A stretch of 64,000 bases of DNA. It comes from Thalassospira xiamenensis M-5 = DSM 17429. Lineage in GTDB: Bacteria; Pseudomonadota; Alphaproteobacteria; Rhodospirillales; Thalassospiraceae. A program made the translations under genes and the position numbers. How positions within the stretch are numbered: the first letter of the stretch is position 1; every line of letters starts with the position of its first letter. The stretch is from the NCBI RefSeq assembly GCF_000300235.2, contig NZ_CP004388.1, positions 2,275,501-2,339,500 of the forward strand, read 5' to 3'. The notes below the pieces were generated by a model, which worked only from the letters and a program-made list of their open reading frames with translations, was not told where the DNA came from and searched no databases. Shown here in pieces: positions 1 to 9,415 of this stretch.

Positions 1-374
1 AGGATCGCTTCCTCACCGCACTCGAGGAACGCAACCGCGACTCTGCGGAAAAGATCAAGGCACTCATGTTCACCTTCGAAGACCTGGCCCGTCTCGACAA
101 CAACGGTGTTCAGACGCTGCTGCGTCAGGTCGAAAAAGACAAACTCGCACTGGCCCTCAAAGGCTCGACCGATGCGATGCGCGACCTGTTCTTCAAAAAC
201 ATGTCCGAACGTGCCGGCAAGATGATGCGCGAAGACATGGAGGCACTCGGCCCCGTCCGCCTGTCGGATGTCGAGGAATCCCAGATGATGATTGTCCAGC
301 TCGCCAAGGAACTCGCCGCACAGGGACAGATCGTCATCTCCGAAGGTAGTGGTGAAGACGAAATGGTCTTCTGA
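1..374 (+). CDS. fliG: Flagellar motor switch protein FliG, 3' end
   Basis: The window opens inside this gene; 123 C-terminal residues are visible, with codons in frame from base 3. The segment matches the FliG C-terminal domain: a LMFTFEDL helix start, the charged torque helix (LLRQVEKDKLALALKG), then NMSERAGKMM and GPVRLSDVEESQ, ending in a short acidic tail. In the family, FliG sits in the switch complex of the C-ring and its charged C-terminal helix contacts the MotA stator. The stop at 372-374 is followed about 60 bp later by an intrinsic terminator, so this is probably the last gene of its transcript. The N-terminal and middle domains lie outside the window. Confidence 0.95.
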   Translation, partial: DRFLTALEERNRDSAEKIKALMFTFEDLARLDNNGVQTLLRQVEKDKLALALKGSTDAMRDLFFKNMSERAGKMMREDMEALGPVRLSDVEESQMMIVQLAKELAAQGQIVISEGSGEDEMVF

Positions 375-435
375 CCCGAGAGACCTCCGGAGCCCCGGCA
401 TTTGGTCCGGGCTCCGAACCAAATTCGCCCCCAAA

Positions 436-467
436 ACGGGATGGCAGATTGCCGTCCCGTTTTTTTG
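436..467 (+). terminator. Intrinsic terminator after fliG
   Basis: The arms ACGGGATGGC and GCCGTCCCGT (one G-T pair) enclose a 5-base loop and are followed directly by a run of seven T. Confidence 0.9.
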
Positions 468-1132
468 TCTTTCATTTTATGAATTTGACAAACTACTTGC
501 GTAATGACTTTTGCCATTTTCGGGCTTGCGGCCCCTGTTTCGGATGCCTTGAATGACGGCTGGCATCGCGCCGTGACTTTATCTTCCTCCGCTCACATGA
601 CAGTCCAATATACCGCTGCATGAAATCTTCATGCCCGCCGGATTCGTAACGCAAGTTCAACAGGCATCCCGCCTGCCCCGCGCCTCGGCCAGTGCCCTGA
701 CGGCATTACGGCCCTTCGTCATCGACATTCGTGATCATGGCCCTCTTTCCTTTTGGAACAACACATGCGCCATCCGTTCCGTTTGCACTGCAAACATCCT
801 GTGACGGCGTCATGCCGGAATTGTCTGGGAAATTATTCAGAAGCCTGAAATCAGATAATTCCGCCCCCTCTCTCCCGCGATGTAGGCGCAATTATCAAGT
901 TGATAAAATATCTTTACCACAACAAAAGGAACAAATCAAGAACAAAATTGAGAAGCAATGACAAAGGCAGGATACAAATCCATTGTAGTGTGCAGGTGCG
1001 ATGATCGATTTCTATCAGGAAAACAGGGCCATTGAAAAATGTAGTCGCTGCATCCCAGCCGATGAAAATTTCCGGCCTTTCGGATCCGATCAACCTGCCT
1101 GACTACTCTGCCCGATACTCTACTCGGCAGCC
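468..1132. other. Gene-poor intergenic stretch
   Basis: About 665 bp between the fliG terminator and the convergent lipoprotein gene. Open frames here (for example 731-961 on plus and 706-891 on minus) have no convincing ribosome binding site or recognisable protein features, and I do not call them. The stretch turns AT-rich around 890-965. The only structured element I see is a perfect 7-bp dyad, GCATGAA-ATC-TTCATGC, at 618-634. It could hold an unrecognised small RNA or regulatory region, but nothing proves it. Confidence 0.5.
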
Positions 1133-1801
1133 CTATCCGATGATCACATTCGGCACCGGATCAGTAATCGATCTGATTTCCCAGCGCAGCCTGTTCTGCC
1201 CGCCTGTCTCAATGAACTCGGCGGCGTTATGGCTGCGAATGCCGGCCGTGGTGCGCAGTTCGATCTTGCCGGTCATCTGGTAGCCCAGTGCGGTCAGACG
1301 TTCTTCATACTGATCGGGAACAAAGCCGCCGCGTATTTCAACAGTGTTCGAATCTGCGCGGAAAAACATTTCAAGGATTCGCGAATTGCGCCGAACAAAC
1401 ACAAAGCTTTTATCGCGCATGATGTTGCTGCGCCGTTCATAGACAATGTTGAAGATGCCATTGCCCTGATAGGTCAGCTGCTTGACTCCGGAATCGCGTT
1501 TCAGATCGGCAAGCACCTTATCGACGCGTACTTTTTCTTCGTCCGCATCAATTTCTTTGTTCAGAAGGGCCTCGGTAATGGTCGGCTGCACCAGCAGTCC
1601 GCGATAGCTGAAGCGGAAATCGCCATTCTGCTCAACATTAAGATCAATAGTAAAGGCTTCGGGCAGATAACAGCTAACCAGCATCAGGGGCGCTATAGCC
1701 GCCACCAGAGCCCCACGGGCAATTGACCGACCCCGATGGGTAGCAAACGTACACAATGACGCCACAAGCGCGGAAAACGGGATTTTAGAAATCATGGTCA
1801 T
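1133..1801 (-). CDS. Putative lipoprotein of unknown function
   Basis: A 222-residue frame. Around residues 26-44 there is a basic stretch (RGRSIARG), a hydrophobic segment and a lipobox LVSC (residues 41-44), so the mature protein would start at Cys44 and be membrane-anchored. The long region before the lipobox suggests the true start may be internal, since signal peptides are normally about 20 residues. The mature part contains an YLPEAFTIDLNVEQNG opening and alternating strand-like segments with no catalytic motif I recognise. It stands alone, convergent with fliG and downstream of tRNA-Val. Coding character and lipoprotein nature are fairly secure; function is unknown. Confidence 0.7.
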   Translation of the reverse strand: MTMISKIPFSALVASLCTFATHRGRSIARGALVAAIAPLMLVSCYLPEAFTIDLNVEQNGDFRFSYRGLLVQPTITEALLNKEIDADEEKVRVDKVLADLKRDSGVKQLTYQGNGIFNIVYERRSNIMRDKSFVFVRRNSRILEMFFRADSNTVEIRGGFVPDQYEERLTALGYQMTGKIELRTTAGIRSHNAAEFIETGGQNRLRWEIRSITDPVPNVIIG

Positions 1802-1990
1802 CGCGGCGTCTTCCTGACTGGTGTTGCCTGATCAAGCTTGCCTGTCAAGCGTTATGGCGTCAACCACTGCATCGCGGTTCGATTCCTGAAAACGATTCGC
1901 GGTGCACTGCAATAGCGCGCTGATTCGCAAAAAGAAAATCAAATGGTCCAGAAACGCAAAAAGCCGGCACGAAGCCGACTTTTGCAAGAA

Positions 1991-2067
1991 TGGTGGGTGA
2001 TGAGAGATTCGAACTCCCGACCCTCTCGGTGTAAACGAGATGCTCTAACCAGCTGAGCTAATCACCC
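1991..2067 (-). tRNA. tRNA-Val (UAC)
   Basis: On the minus strand the acceptor arms GGGTGAT and ATCACCC pair perfectly. The D arm is GCTC/GAGC, the anticodon stem TCTCG/CGAGA encloses loop TTTACAC (anticodon TAC), and the T arm is GGGAG-TTCGAAT-CTCTC. The 3' ACCA is encoded in the DNA. Confidence 0.97.
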
Positions 2068-2128
2068 GTATTTTGATGCCCCGTTTTGCGGAAGCGGGCG
2101 GAACATAACATGCTTTTTTGAAAAAGCA

Positions 2129-2161
2129 ATGCCGGTGACGCTTGTCACCGGCATTTTTTTT
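2129..2161. terminator. Terminator between hup and tRNA-Val
   Basis: An 11-bp perfect stem (ATGCCGGTGAC / GTCACCGGCAT) with a 4-base loop. On the minus strand it follows hup and is succeeded by TTGCTTTTT; on the plus strand it is followed by eight T. It should work in both directions. Confidence 0.85.
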
Positions 2162-2177
2162 CAGAACATCGTCAAAC

Positions 2178-2450
2178 TTAGTTGACGGCGTCCTTAAGAC
2201 CCTTGCCAGCCTTGAATTTAGGCTGTTTCGATGCCGGAATGTCGATTTCTTCACCGGTGCGCGGGTTGCGACCTTTTGAAGCAGCGCGAGCAGCGACAGC
2301 GAAGGTACCGAAACCGACGAGACGAACTTCGTCACCGCCTTTGAGAGATTCGGTAATGGAATCGAAAACAGCGTCAACGGCTTTAGCAGCGTCTGCTTTG
2401 GACAGATCGGCTTTAGCAGCTACACTTCCAACGAGATCGTTTTTATTCAC
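2178..2450 (-). CDS. hup: DNA-binding protein HU
   Basis: A 90-residue protein of the HU/IHF family: a small basic dimeric protein that bends and compacts DNA in the nucleoid. It begins [18 protein letters not shown], carries [25 protein letters not shown] (the DNA-gripping beta arm, with the intercalating proline in GRNPRTGE around residues 61-68) and ends with the [14 protein letters not shown] helix. Length and sequence are typical of HU-beta. It follows lon, as in many proteobacteria, but the lon terminator at 2659-2690 implies its own promoter in the roughly 200 bp between them. Confidence 0.97.
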   Translation of the reverse strand: MNKNDLVGSVAAKADLSKADAAKAVDAVFDSITESLKGGDEVRLVGFGTFAVAARAASKGRNPRTGEEIDIPASKQPKFKAGKGLKDAVN

Positions 2451-2658
2451 TTCCTGGCCCCCTTATTGGACGTTCGGAGTTATGAGGAAATTTGGTTTGC
2501 CCCAAACCTGTTGCATCGGCAGTGTAAGCAGGTAGCCAACATCCCGTCAATGCGACAGTCGCAGTTTTCTGCGGTTTCGAACGTTTTTTTGATTTTTTTC
2601 GCCTTTACAGCAACACGGCTGTGGATCATTGCCGATTCTGGGCCAAAGTTATCCACAG

Positions 2659-2690
2659 AAAAGGGGGGATGACAGCGCCATCCCCCCTTG
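2659..2690 (-). terminator. Intrinsic terminator after lon
   Basis: On the minus strand the arms AAGGGGGGATG and CATCCCCCCTT flank a short loop and are followed by TTCTG. It lies 24 bp past the lon stop codon. Confidence 0.8.
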
Positions 2691-2713
2691 AATTCAGACC
2701 TTTTTGACGTCAA

Positions 2714-5125
2714 TCAGTGCGTGGTAACACCACCGACTTCCGATTCTTCGCCGTCCTTGGTTTTGACAGCGACGTCATCCACTTCTTCTTCCCACTCGAT
2801 GGGAACCAGCGGATTGACCAGCGCATGGCTGAGAACCTCGTCAACATGGGAAACCGGAATGATTTCCATGCCACGTTTGACGTTGTCCGGAATGTCTTCC
2901 AGGTCCTTTTCGTTTTCCTGCGGGATCAGGACGGTTTTGACACCGCCGCGCAATGCCGCAAGAAGCTTTTCTTTCAAACCACCAATCGCAAGCACACGAC
3001 CGCGAAGCGTGATTTCGCCCGTCATCGCGACATCCCGGCGAACCGGATTTCCAGTCAGAACCGAAACCACCGACGTCACCATGCCAACACCAGCCGACGG
3101 ACCGTCTTTTGGTGTCGCCCCTTCCGGAACGTGAACGTGAATGTCACGTTTCTGGAACAGGGTCGGCTTGATCCCGAACTGGGTGGCGCGCGACCGGACA
3201 AACGAGGTTGCCGCCTGAATCGATTCTGTCATGACTTCACCGAGCTTGCCGGTGGTTTTCATGTTGCCCTTGCCCGGTACGGTGACCGATTCAATCTGCA
3301 ACAGATCGCCGCCGAATTCGGTATAGGCCAGACCAGTAACAACACCGACCTGATCTTCGCCTTCAGTTTCGCCATAACGGAACTTGCGAATCCCGGCATA
3401 TTTGCCAAGCGTGCGCGGCGTTACGCGAACGGTTTTCAGGTTCTCAAGCATGATGCGCTTGGTCGCCTTACGGGCAAGCTTCGCCAGCTCGCGCTCAAGG
3501 CTACGCACACCGGCCTCTCGGGTGTAGTACCGGATCAGATCCCGCAATGCGTCGTCCGAAATGCTCCACTCGCCTTTTCTCAGGCCGCTTTCCTTGACCT
3601 GTTTCGGGATCAGGTGGCGCTTGGCGATCTCAACCTTTTCATCTTCGGTGTAACCCGAAATCCGGATGATCTCCATACGGTCGAGCAACGGCTGCTGCAT
3701 GCGCAGGCTGTTGGCAGTCGTCACGAACATCACATCCGAAAGATCGTAATCGACCTCAAGATAGTGGTCGTTAAAGGTCGAATTCTGTTCCGGATCAAGA
3801 ACTTCAAGCAACGCCGAAGCCGGATCGCCGCGGAAATCCGAACCCATTTTTTCAATCTCGTCGAGAAGGAAAAGCGGGTTGGAGTATTTCGCCTTTTTCA
3901 TGCCCTGGATGATTTTTCCTGGCATGGAACCGATATAGGTCCGGCGATGACCGCGAATTTCAGACTCGTCACGCACCCCGCCAAGCGACATGCGCACGAA
4001 CGTACGACCGGTCGCATTCGCAATCGATTTCCCAAGCGAGGTTTTACCAACGCCCGGAGGACCGACAAGGCACAGAATCGGGCCTTTGACTTTTTTGACG
4101 CGCGCCTGAACGGCAAGATATTCAAGGATGTGTTCCTTGACCTTTTCAAGACCGTAATGCTCCTTGTCGAGCACCTTCTTGGCCTTTTTCAGATCAAGCG
4201 AAACCCGCGAACGTTTGTTCCACGGAATAGACACCATCCAGTCAAGATAATTGCGCACCACGGTGGCCTCGGCGGACATCGGGCTCATATTGCGCAGTTT
4301 CTTAAGCTCGGCCTGGGCTTTTTCCTTGGCTTCCTTCGGCATCTTGGCCTTGTTCAGCTTCTCTTCGATTTCAGAAGCTTCATCCTTGCCATCTTCGCCC
4401 TCGCCCAGCTCCTTCTGAATGGCTTTAAGCTGCTCGTTCAGATAGTACTCGCGCTGGGTTTTTTCCATCTGGCGCTTGACGCGGTTGCGGATTTTTTTCT
4501 CGACCTGCAAGACGCCGATTTCCGATTCCATGAAACCGAAAATGCGTTCCAAACGGTCCCCGACGAGGGTGGTTTCCAGAAGTTCCTGTTTCTCGGAAAT
4601 CTTGAGCGACAGATGCGACGCCACCGTATCGGCAAGCTTCGCAGGCTCTTCGATCTGATTAACCGACACCAGAACTTCCGGCGGTATCTTCTTGTTCAGC
4701 TTGATATACTGTTCGAACTGGGTCACGACGGAACGCGCAAGCGCTTCAAGCTCGCTATCGTCCTCATCCGCTTCCTCACGAACAGCGGCATAAGCCTGGA
4801 AAAATTCAGGATTGTCGACGAAACCGGAAATCTCTGCACGCTTGCCACCTTCGACAAGCACCTTGACCGTCCCGTCGGGCAGCTTCAGAAGCTGCAACAC
4901 GGTTGCGACAGTACCGATTTCGTACAGATCCTTGACCGACGGATCATCAAGACCCGCGTCTTTCTGGGTAACAAGCAGAATCTGCTTGTCTTCGCGCATC
5001 ACATCTTCAAGTGCGCGCACTGATTTTTCACGTCCGACAAACAGCGGAACAATCATGTGCGGGAACACTACGATGTCGCGCAACGGCAGTACCGGGTAAA
5101 TTTCGCCACGCGCCAATTCAACCAT
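2714..5125 (-). CDS. lon: ATP-dependent protease La (Lon)
   Basis: 803 residues, the normal size for LonA. The order is: N-terminal substrate-binding domain (starts [25 protein letters not shown]), coiled helical region rich in K and E (about residues 190-290), AAA+ domain with Walker [16 protein letters not shown] and Walker [12 protein letters not shown], then the protease domain with the catalytic serine in [10 protein letters not shown] and the partner lysine in [13 protein letters not shown]. Lon is a soluble hexamer that degrades damaged and short-lived regulatory proteins. It lies 130 bp downstream of clpX and is followed by its own terminator. No missing motif was seen. Confidence 0.98.
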   Translation of the reverse strand: MVELARGEIYPVLPLRDIVVFPHMIVPLFVGREKSVRALEDVMREDKQILLVTQKDAGLDDPSVKDLYEIGTVATVLQLLKLPDGTVKVLVEGGKRAEISGFVDNPEFFQAYAAVREEADEDDSELEALARSVVTQFEQYIKLNKKIPPEVLVSVNQIEEPAKLADTVASHLSLKISEKQELLETTLVGDRLERIFGFMESEIGVLQVEKKIRNRVKRQMEKTQREYYLNEQLKAIQKELGEGEDGKDEASEIEEKLNKAKMPKEAKEKAQAELKKLRNMSPMSAEATVVRNYLDWMVSIPWNKRSRVSLDLKKAKKVLDKEHYGLEKVKEHILEYLAVQARVKKVKGPILCLVGPPGVGKTSLGKSIANATGRTFVRMSLGGVRDESEIRGHRRTYIGSMPGKIIQGMKKAKYSNPLFLLDEIEKMGSDFRGDPASALLEVLDPEQNSTFNDHYLEVDYDLSDVMFVTTANSLRMQQPLLDRMEIIRISGYTEDEKVEIAKRHLIPKQVKESGLRKGEWSISDDALRDLIRYYTREAGVRSLERELAKLARKATKRIMLENLKTVRVTPRTLGKYAGIRKFRYGETEGEDQVGVVTGLAYTEFGGDLLQIESVTVPGKGNMKTTGKLGEVMTESIQAATSFVRSRATQFGIKPTLFQKRDIHVHVPEGATPKDGPSAGVGMVTSVVSVLTGNPVRRDVAMTGEITLRGRVLAIGGLKEKLLAALRGGVKTVLIPQENEKDLEDIPDNVKRGMEIIPVSHVDEVLSHALVNPLVPIEWEEEVDDVAVKTKDGEESEVGGVTTH

Positions 5126-5215
5126 TATGTTCTATTCCCTATTCTGAGCCAAAACGTTGCTGGGGTCCTGCCATAGGCCCCGCCAGTAACGCGAACATTC
5201 AAAAGATAATCTGAA

Positions 5216-5249
5216 ATCCCCGCACCGCAATAGGATGCCGGTGCGGGAT
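5216..5249 (-). terminator. Probable terminator after clpX
   Basis: On the minus strand ATCCCGCACCG pairs with CGGTGCGGGGAT (one bulged base), followed by a weak T-rich tract. It begins just after the clpX stop. Confidence 0.55.
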
Positions 5250-5255
5250 CAGAAA

Positions 5256-6521
5256 TCAGGCACTGTGTTCGACACCTTCACGTCGTTCGGCATGGATCAG
5301 CAACGGTTTTGCCTTTCCTTCGACGACATCACGGTTGATCACGATTTCCTCGACGCTTTCAAGGGTCGGCAGATCAAACATGGTATCAAGCAGGATACCT
5401 TCCATGATTGACCGCAGGCCACGCGCACCGGTTTTACGCTCGATCGCCTTTTTGGCGATTCCCACCAGCGCATCAGGCTGGAAGGTCAGTTTCACGTCTT
5501 CCATATCGAACAGACGCTGATACTGCTTGATAAGCGCGTTTTTCGGCTCGGTCAGAATCTTGACCAGCGCATCCTCGTCGAGGTCTTCAAGCGTTGCCAG
5601 AACCGGCAGACGACCGATGAATTCCGGAATAAGGCCGAATTTCAACAGATCCTCGGGCTCGACTTCGCGCAGGACTTCGCCGGTACGACGGTCTTCGGGG
5701 CTGCGGACATCCGCACCAAACCCGATCGCACTGCCCTTGCCACGCTGCGAAATCACCTTATCCAGACCAGCGAAGGCACCGCCCACGATGAACAGGATAT
5801 TGGTAGTGTCGACCTGCAGGAATTCCTGCTGCGGGTGTTTACGGCCGCCCTGCGGCGGAACCGATGCAACCGTACCTTCCATGATCTTCAGAAGGGCCTG
5901 CTGCACACCCTCGCCCGACACGTCACGCGTGATCGACGGGTTGTCGGACTTGCGTGAAATCTTGTCGACCTCGTCGATATAGACGATGCCACGCTGTGCA
6001 CGCTCGACATTGTAGTCAGCCGCCTGAAGCAGCTTGAGGATAATATTCTCGACGTCCTCACCGACATAACCTGCTTCGGTAAGGGTCGTGGCATCAGCCA
6101 TGGTGAAAGGCACATCAAGGATGCGCGCAAGCGTCTGCGCCAGAAGCGTCTTACCACAACCGGTCGGACCGACCAGCATGATGTTCGACTTGGCAAGTTC
6201 GATATCCTCGTTCTTGCTGGCATGATGCAGGCGTTTGTAGTGGTTGTGAACCGCGACAGAGAGAACTTTCTTCGCATGGCCCTGACCGATCACATAATCG
6301 TCAAGAACCTTGCAAATCTCTTGCGGAGAAGGCACCCCGTCAGCCGATTTGACGAGATGGGTTTTGTGCTCTTCGCGGATGATGTCCATGCAAAGCTCTA
6401 CGCATTCATCACAGATGAATACGGTTGGACCGGCGATGAGCTTGCGAACCTCGTGCTGGCTCTTTCCACAGAAAGAACAATACAGAGTGTTCTTGGAGTC
6501 CCCGCTATTCGATTTGCTCAT
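5256..6521 (-). CDS. clpX: ClpX, ATPase subunit of the ClpXP protease
   Basis: 421 residues. The N-terminal zinc-binding domain has Cys15, Cys18, Cys37 and Cys40. An AAA+ module follows with Walker [16 protein letters not shown], Walker [11 protein letters not shown], the pore loop [10 protein letters not shown] and the sensor/arginine motif region. An [11 protein letters not shown] stretch precedes the conserved [11 protein letters not shown]. ClpX unfolds tagged substrates and feeds them to ClpP. Unlike many bacteria, clpP and clpX here are 302 bp apart with a strong terminator between, so clpX must have its own promoter. The start used gives the canonical [11 protein letters not shown] opening. 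Confidence 0.98.
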   Translation of the reverse strand: MSKSNSGDSKNTLYCSFCGKSQHEVRKLIAGPTVFICDECVELCMDIIREEHKTHLVKSADGVPSPQEICKVLDDYVIGQGHAKKVLSVAVHNHYKRLHHASKNEDIELAKSNIMLVGPTGCGKTLLAQTLARILDVPFTMADATTLTEAGYVGEDVENIILKLLQAADYNVERAQRGIVYIDEVDKISRKSDNPSITRDVSGEGVQQALLKIMEGTVASVPPQGGRKHPQQEFLQVDTTNILFIVGGAFAGLDKVISQRGKGSAIGFGADVRSPEDRRTGEVLREVEPEDLLKFGLIPEFIGRLPVLATLEDLDEDALVKILTEPKNALIKQYQRLFDMEDVKLTFQPDALVGIAKKAIERKTGARGLRSIMEGILLDTMFDLPTLESVEEIVINRDVVEGKAKPLLIHAERREGVEHSA

Positions 6522-6766
6522 ACAAACCCCAATTACGTTTGACGTTATCTTTTATCGCCATGTTAGCCGGTAAACGATACCGATCTCAACGTTTAATCTG
6601 CGCTTATCGGCCATATGGCCACATGTTTGATATGGGAGCGCACCCAAGGATGCGAAACCCCTGTTCATTATCACCTGAACGTTATGGAATTTCGCATGTT
6701 CCAAACAATGTCACAGAACCTACTTATACGTCCTGTCTATGACCAGAGGATGAATGTGCGCAAGCC
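6522..6766 (-). promoter_or_regulatory. clpX upstream region
   Basis: About 245 bp between the clpP terminator and clpX. Since read-through from clpP should be blocked, the clpX promoter must lie here. I could not assign a convincing -35/-10 or heat-shock sigma site by eye. Confidence 0.45.
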
Positions 6767-6803
6767 ATAAAAAAACGCCCCGGCAAAACACCGGGGCGTT
6801 TTC
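6767..6803. terminator. Strong terminator after clpP
   Basis: A 12-bp perfect stem (AAAACGCCCCGG / CCGGGGCGTTTT) with a 7-base loop. T runs stand at the clpX-facing (minus-strand) end and a shorter T run on the other side. Confidence 0.9.
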
Positions 6804-6823
6804 ATCGGATCGTTATGCAACGA

Positions 6824-7462
6824 TCAATCTTTTTTCGCATCAGACTCCGGCTTCGGACGCGACGTTACCACCTCGTCAATCAGGCCGAATTCCTTGGCCT
6901 GATCCGGGGTAAGGAAGTTATCACGCTCCATCGCGTCTTCAATCGTCTTGAGATCACGGCCGGTATGTTCGACATAAATCTCGTTAAGACGCTGACGCAA
7001 TGCCAGAATTTCGCGGGCATGGATTTCGATATCCGATGCCTGCCCCTGGAACCCGCCGGACGGCTGGTGAATCATGACGCGCGCATTCGGCAGGCAGTAA
7101 CGCTTGCCCTTTGCACCGGCCATCAGCAACAGCGACCCCATGGAAGCCGCCTGCCCCATGCACACCGTGGAAACATCGCAACGGATGTATTGCATGGTGT
7201 CATAGATCGCCAGACCCGACGTCACAACCCCGCCCGGGGAGTTGATATAAAGCGAGATATCCTTGTCCGGGTTTTCCGATTCGAGATGTAGCAACTGCGC
7301 GCAGATCAGTGACGACATGCCGTCATGGACCTGGCCGTTGATGAAGACGATCCGCTCCTTGAGAAGACGGGAAAAGATGTCATAGGCCCGTTCACCACGA
7401 CTGGTCTGTTCAACCACCATCGGCACGAGCGAGTTCATCTGTGCTTCAATCATCGACTGCAA
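6824..7462 (-). CDS. clpP: ClpP, proteolytic subunit
   Basis: 212 residues, the usual ClpP length. The catalytic serine lies in [11 protein letters not shown], the histidine in [11 protein letters not shown] and the aspartate in the [16 protein letters not shown] region. It is a tetradecameric serine protease that works with ClpX (encoded next) or ClpA. It starts 37 bp after the trigger factor stop with no terminator between, so tig-clpP is likely one transcript ending at the terminator at 6767-6803. Confidence 0.98.
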   Translation of the reverse strand: MQSMIEAQMNSLVPMVVEQTSRGERAYDIFSRLLKERIVFINGQVHDGMSSLICAQLLHLESENPDKDISLYINSPGGVVTSGLAIYDTMQYIRCDVSTVCMGQAASMGSLLLMAGAKGKRYCLPNARVMIHQPSGGFQGQASDIEIHAREILALRQRLNEIYVEHTGRDLKTIEDAMERDNFLTPDQAKEFGLIDEVVTSRPKPESDAKKD

Positions 7463-7499
7463 TCTCCTTGCTGCATCCTAAACCGGTATGTCGGACGGA

Positions 7500-8957
7500 T
7501 TACTTCTCTTCCGATTTATCGGCTTTTTTCTTGGCAGCCGGCTTCTTGTCAGCAGATTTCTTGGCCGGAGCCTCTTTGTCTGCGTCTTTTTTAGCCGATG
7601 CCTTCTTGGCAGCCGATTTCTTCTTCGGAGCTTCGTCTTCCTCTTCCGGTTTCAGAAGGTCTTCGACCGAAACGGTCTTGTCTTCTACCTTGGCGAGTTC
7701 GACGATGTAATCCACGACCTTGTCTTCATATACAGGGCCCTGAAGCGCCTGCAAGGCCTGCGGGTTATTTTTGTAGAATTCAATAACCTGCTGTTCCTGA
7801 CCCGGATATTTCTGGGCCTCGGCAACAAGGACCTTGTTCACGTCTTCCTGAGTAACCTGGATTTCGTTTTTACGGCCGACTTCTGCCAGAAGCAGACCAA
7901 GAAGAACACGGCGTTCTGCGATTTCGCGGAACTCGTCGGTCAGTTCTTCTTCGGACTTGCCTTTAGTCTCGTCATCTTCCTGCCCCGCATCACGTGCCTG
8001 TTTGATCTGGGCAATGATGCCTTCCAGCTCGTTCTCAACCAGGCTGGTCGGCAGTTCGAAGCTGTGGTTTTCGGCCAATGCATCAAGCAGCTGGCGTTTC
8101 AGTTTCTGACGGGCAACCGATTCGTACTCGCGACCGAAATCCTTGCGGATTGCGTCTTTGAGGGCGTCAAAGCTTTCCTGACCGAGTTTCTTGGCGAGTT
8201 CATCGTCAAGAGCAGCCGGTTTCTTTTCCTTGATTTCCTTGACGGTTACGTCGAACTCGGCATCTTTGCCTGCAAGTTCAGCCGCACCATAGGCTTCCGG
8301 GAATTTCACTTTGACGACAACTTCGTCACCGGCATTAACGCCGGTAAGCTGGTCTTCAAAACCTTCGATGAACGAACCCGAACCAAGTTCAAGTTCGTAA
8401 TCTTCGGCTTTACCGCCTTCGAAAGCTTCGCCGCCGATTTTGCCAAGGAAATCGATGACGACAACGTCACCGGCTTTCGACTTGCGCTTGCGTGCGAGCG
8501 GCTCGGTGGTGCCCTGCGCTGCAGCAATACGGTCAAGCGTTTCGTTGACCTTCACATCGTCAAGTTCAACGACTTCGCGGGTCAGCTTCAGCTTTTTGAA
8601 GTCCATCGGTTCGATGGCCGGAATGACTTCGACAGCAATGGCGAACTCAAGGTCCTTGCCTTCGTCAAACGAGGTCACTTCGATTTTCGGCTGAACGGCC
8701 GGACGCAGGTCATTGTCGTTAAGAACCTTGCCGGTGTTTTCGTTTACAGCGGCTTCGAGAACTTCGCCCATGACAGCCTGGCCATAGCGCTGGCGCAGCA
8801 GTTTCGCCGGAATCTTGCCCGGACGGAAGCCCGGCAGGCGAACCTGGTCTTTGATCTCGTCGAGTTTGGCGACGACTTTTTCTTCGATCTGAGCGGCGGG
8901 CACAACGACTTTGAACTCGCGCGCCAGGCCTTCGTTTTTGGTTTCAGTAACCTGCAT
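7500..8957 (-). CDS. tig: Trigger factor, ribosome-associated chaperone
   Basis: 485 residues. The N-terminal ribosome-binding domain holds the signature GFRPGKIPAKLLRQRYG (around residues 44-60). A PPIase FKBP-like domain follows (GDVVVIDFLGKIGGEAFEGGKAEDYELELGSG region), then the helical C-terminal chaperone domain. From about residue 435 there is a low-complexity tail made almost only of K, A, E, D, P and S, with repeated AAKK/SAKK/APAKK units. Such tails are known in alphaproteobacterial trigger factors and absent from the E. coli protein. Trigger factor meets nascent chains at the ribosome exit. It is first in a tig-clpP unit. Confidence 0.97.
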   Translation of the reverse strand: MQVTETKNEGLAREFKVVVPAAQIEEKVVAKLDEIKDQVRLPGFRPGKIPAKLLRQRYGQAVMGEVLEAAVNENTGKVLNDNDLRPAVQPKIEVTSFDEGKDLEFAIAVEVIPAIEPMDFKKLKLTREVVELDDVKVNETLDRIAAAQGTTEPLARKRKSKAGDVVVIDFLGKIGGEAFEGGKAEDYELELGSGSFIEGFEDQLTGVNAGDEVVVKVKFPEAYGAAELAGKDAEFDVTVKEIKEKKPAALDDELAKKLGQESFDALKDAIRKDFGREYESVARQKLKRQLLDALAENHSFELPTSLVENELEGIIAQIKQARDAGQEDDETKGKSEEELTDEFREIAERRVLLGLLLAEVGRKNEIQVTQEDVNKVLVAEAQKYPGQEQQVIEFYKNNPQALQALQGPVYEDKVVDYIVELAKVEDKTVSVEDLLKPEEEDEAPKKKSAAKKASAKKDADKEAPAKKSADKKPAAKKKADKSEEK

Positions 8958-9071
8958 AGATAACTCTTTTGCTTGGTTCGAATAATGTCCGTTACGCGAC
9001 GCAGTCCGGACCTCAGAAAGTCAATATGACTAAACGAATATGCATCCTGGTCTTAATTTATGGTCAGCTTA

Positions 9072-9156
9072 TGGTACGGGCGAAGGGACTCGAACCCCCA
9101 CGGATTGCTCCACTGGAACCTAAATCCAGCGCGTCTACCAGTTCCGCCACGCCCGC
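9072..9156 (-). tRNA. tRNA-Leu (UAG)
   Basis: On the minus strand the acceptor arms GCGGGCG and CGCCCGT pair (one G-U), followed by ACCA. The anticodon stem CTGGA/TCCAG surrounds loop TTTAGGT (anticodon TAG). A long variable arm is present, as expected for leucine, and the T arm carries GGTTCGAGTCC. Length is 85 nt. Confidence 0.96.
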
Positions 9157-9415
9157 ACACAAGCATACCAAACACACCGGAAGTACCGGTGTGGGTGCGC
9201 CTTAATACAAACTTCGATCATGTCATGCAAGCATCGCCTTTTAGACAGATGCATTCAGGTGGAAAATTAATTTGAAACGGGCCGGTTTTCTGCGTTTCAC
9301 AAGATTGTTGGAAGGTTCAAAAAACTGCCAGAAAAAGCATTTTCGCCCATCAAACATCGGCTTCAGGGGCCCAAACGCAGCCGATTTGCGATAAAACCAG
9401 CGCCTCATTCAGACA

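Noticed and set aside
731-961. 76-codon open frame in the gap after fliG
   Set aside because: No ribosome site and no recognisable protein character; the lysine-rich end reflects the AT-rich DNA.
2717-5023. 768-codon open frame on the plus strand
   Set aside because: Exactly antisense to lon. The translation lacks any recognised motif, and long antisense frames are expected from the codon bias of this genome.
7488-8963. 491-codon open frame on the plus strand
   Set aside because: Mirror of trigger factor, with phenylalanine-rich low-complexity translation; no ribosome site.
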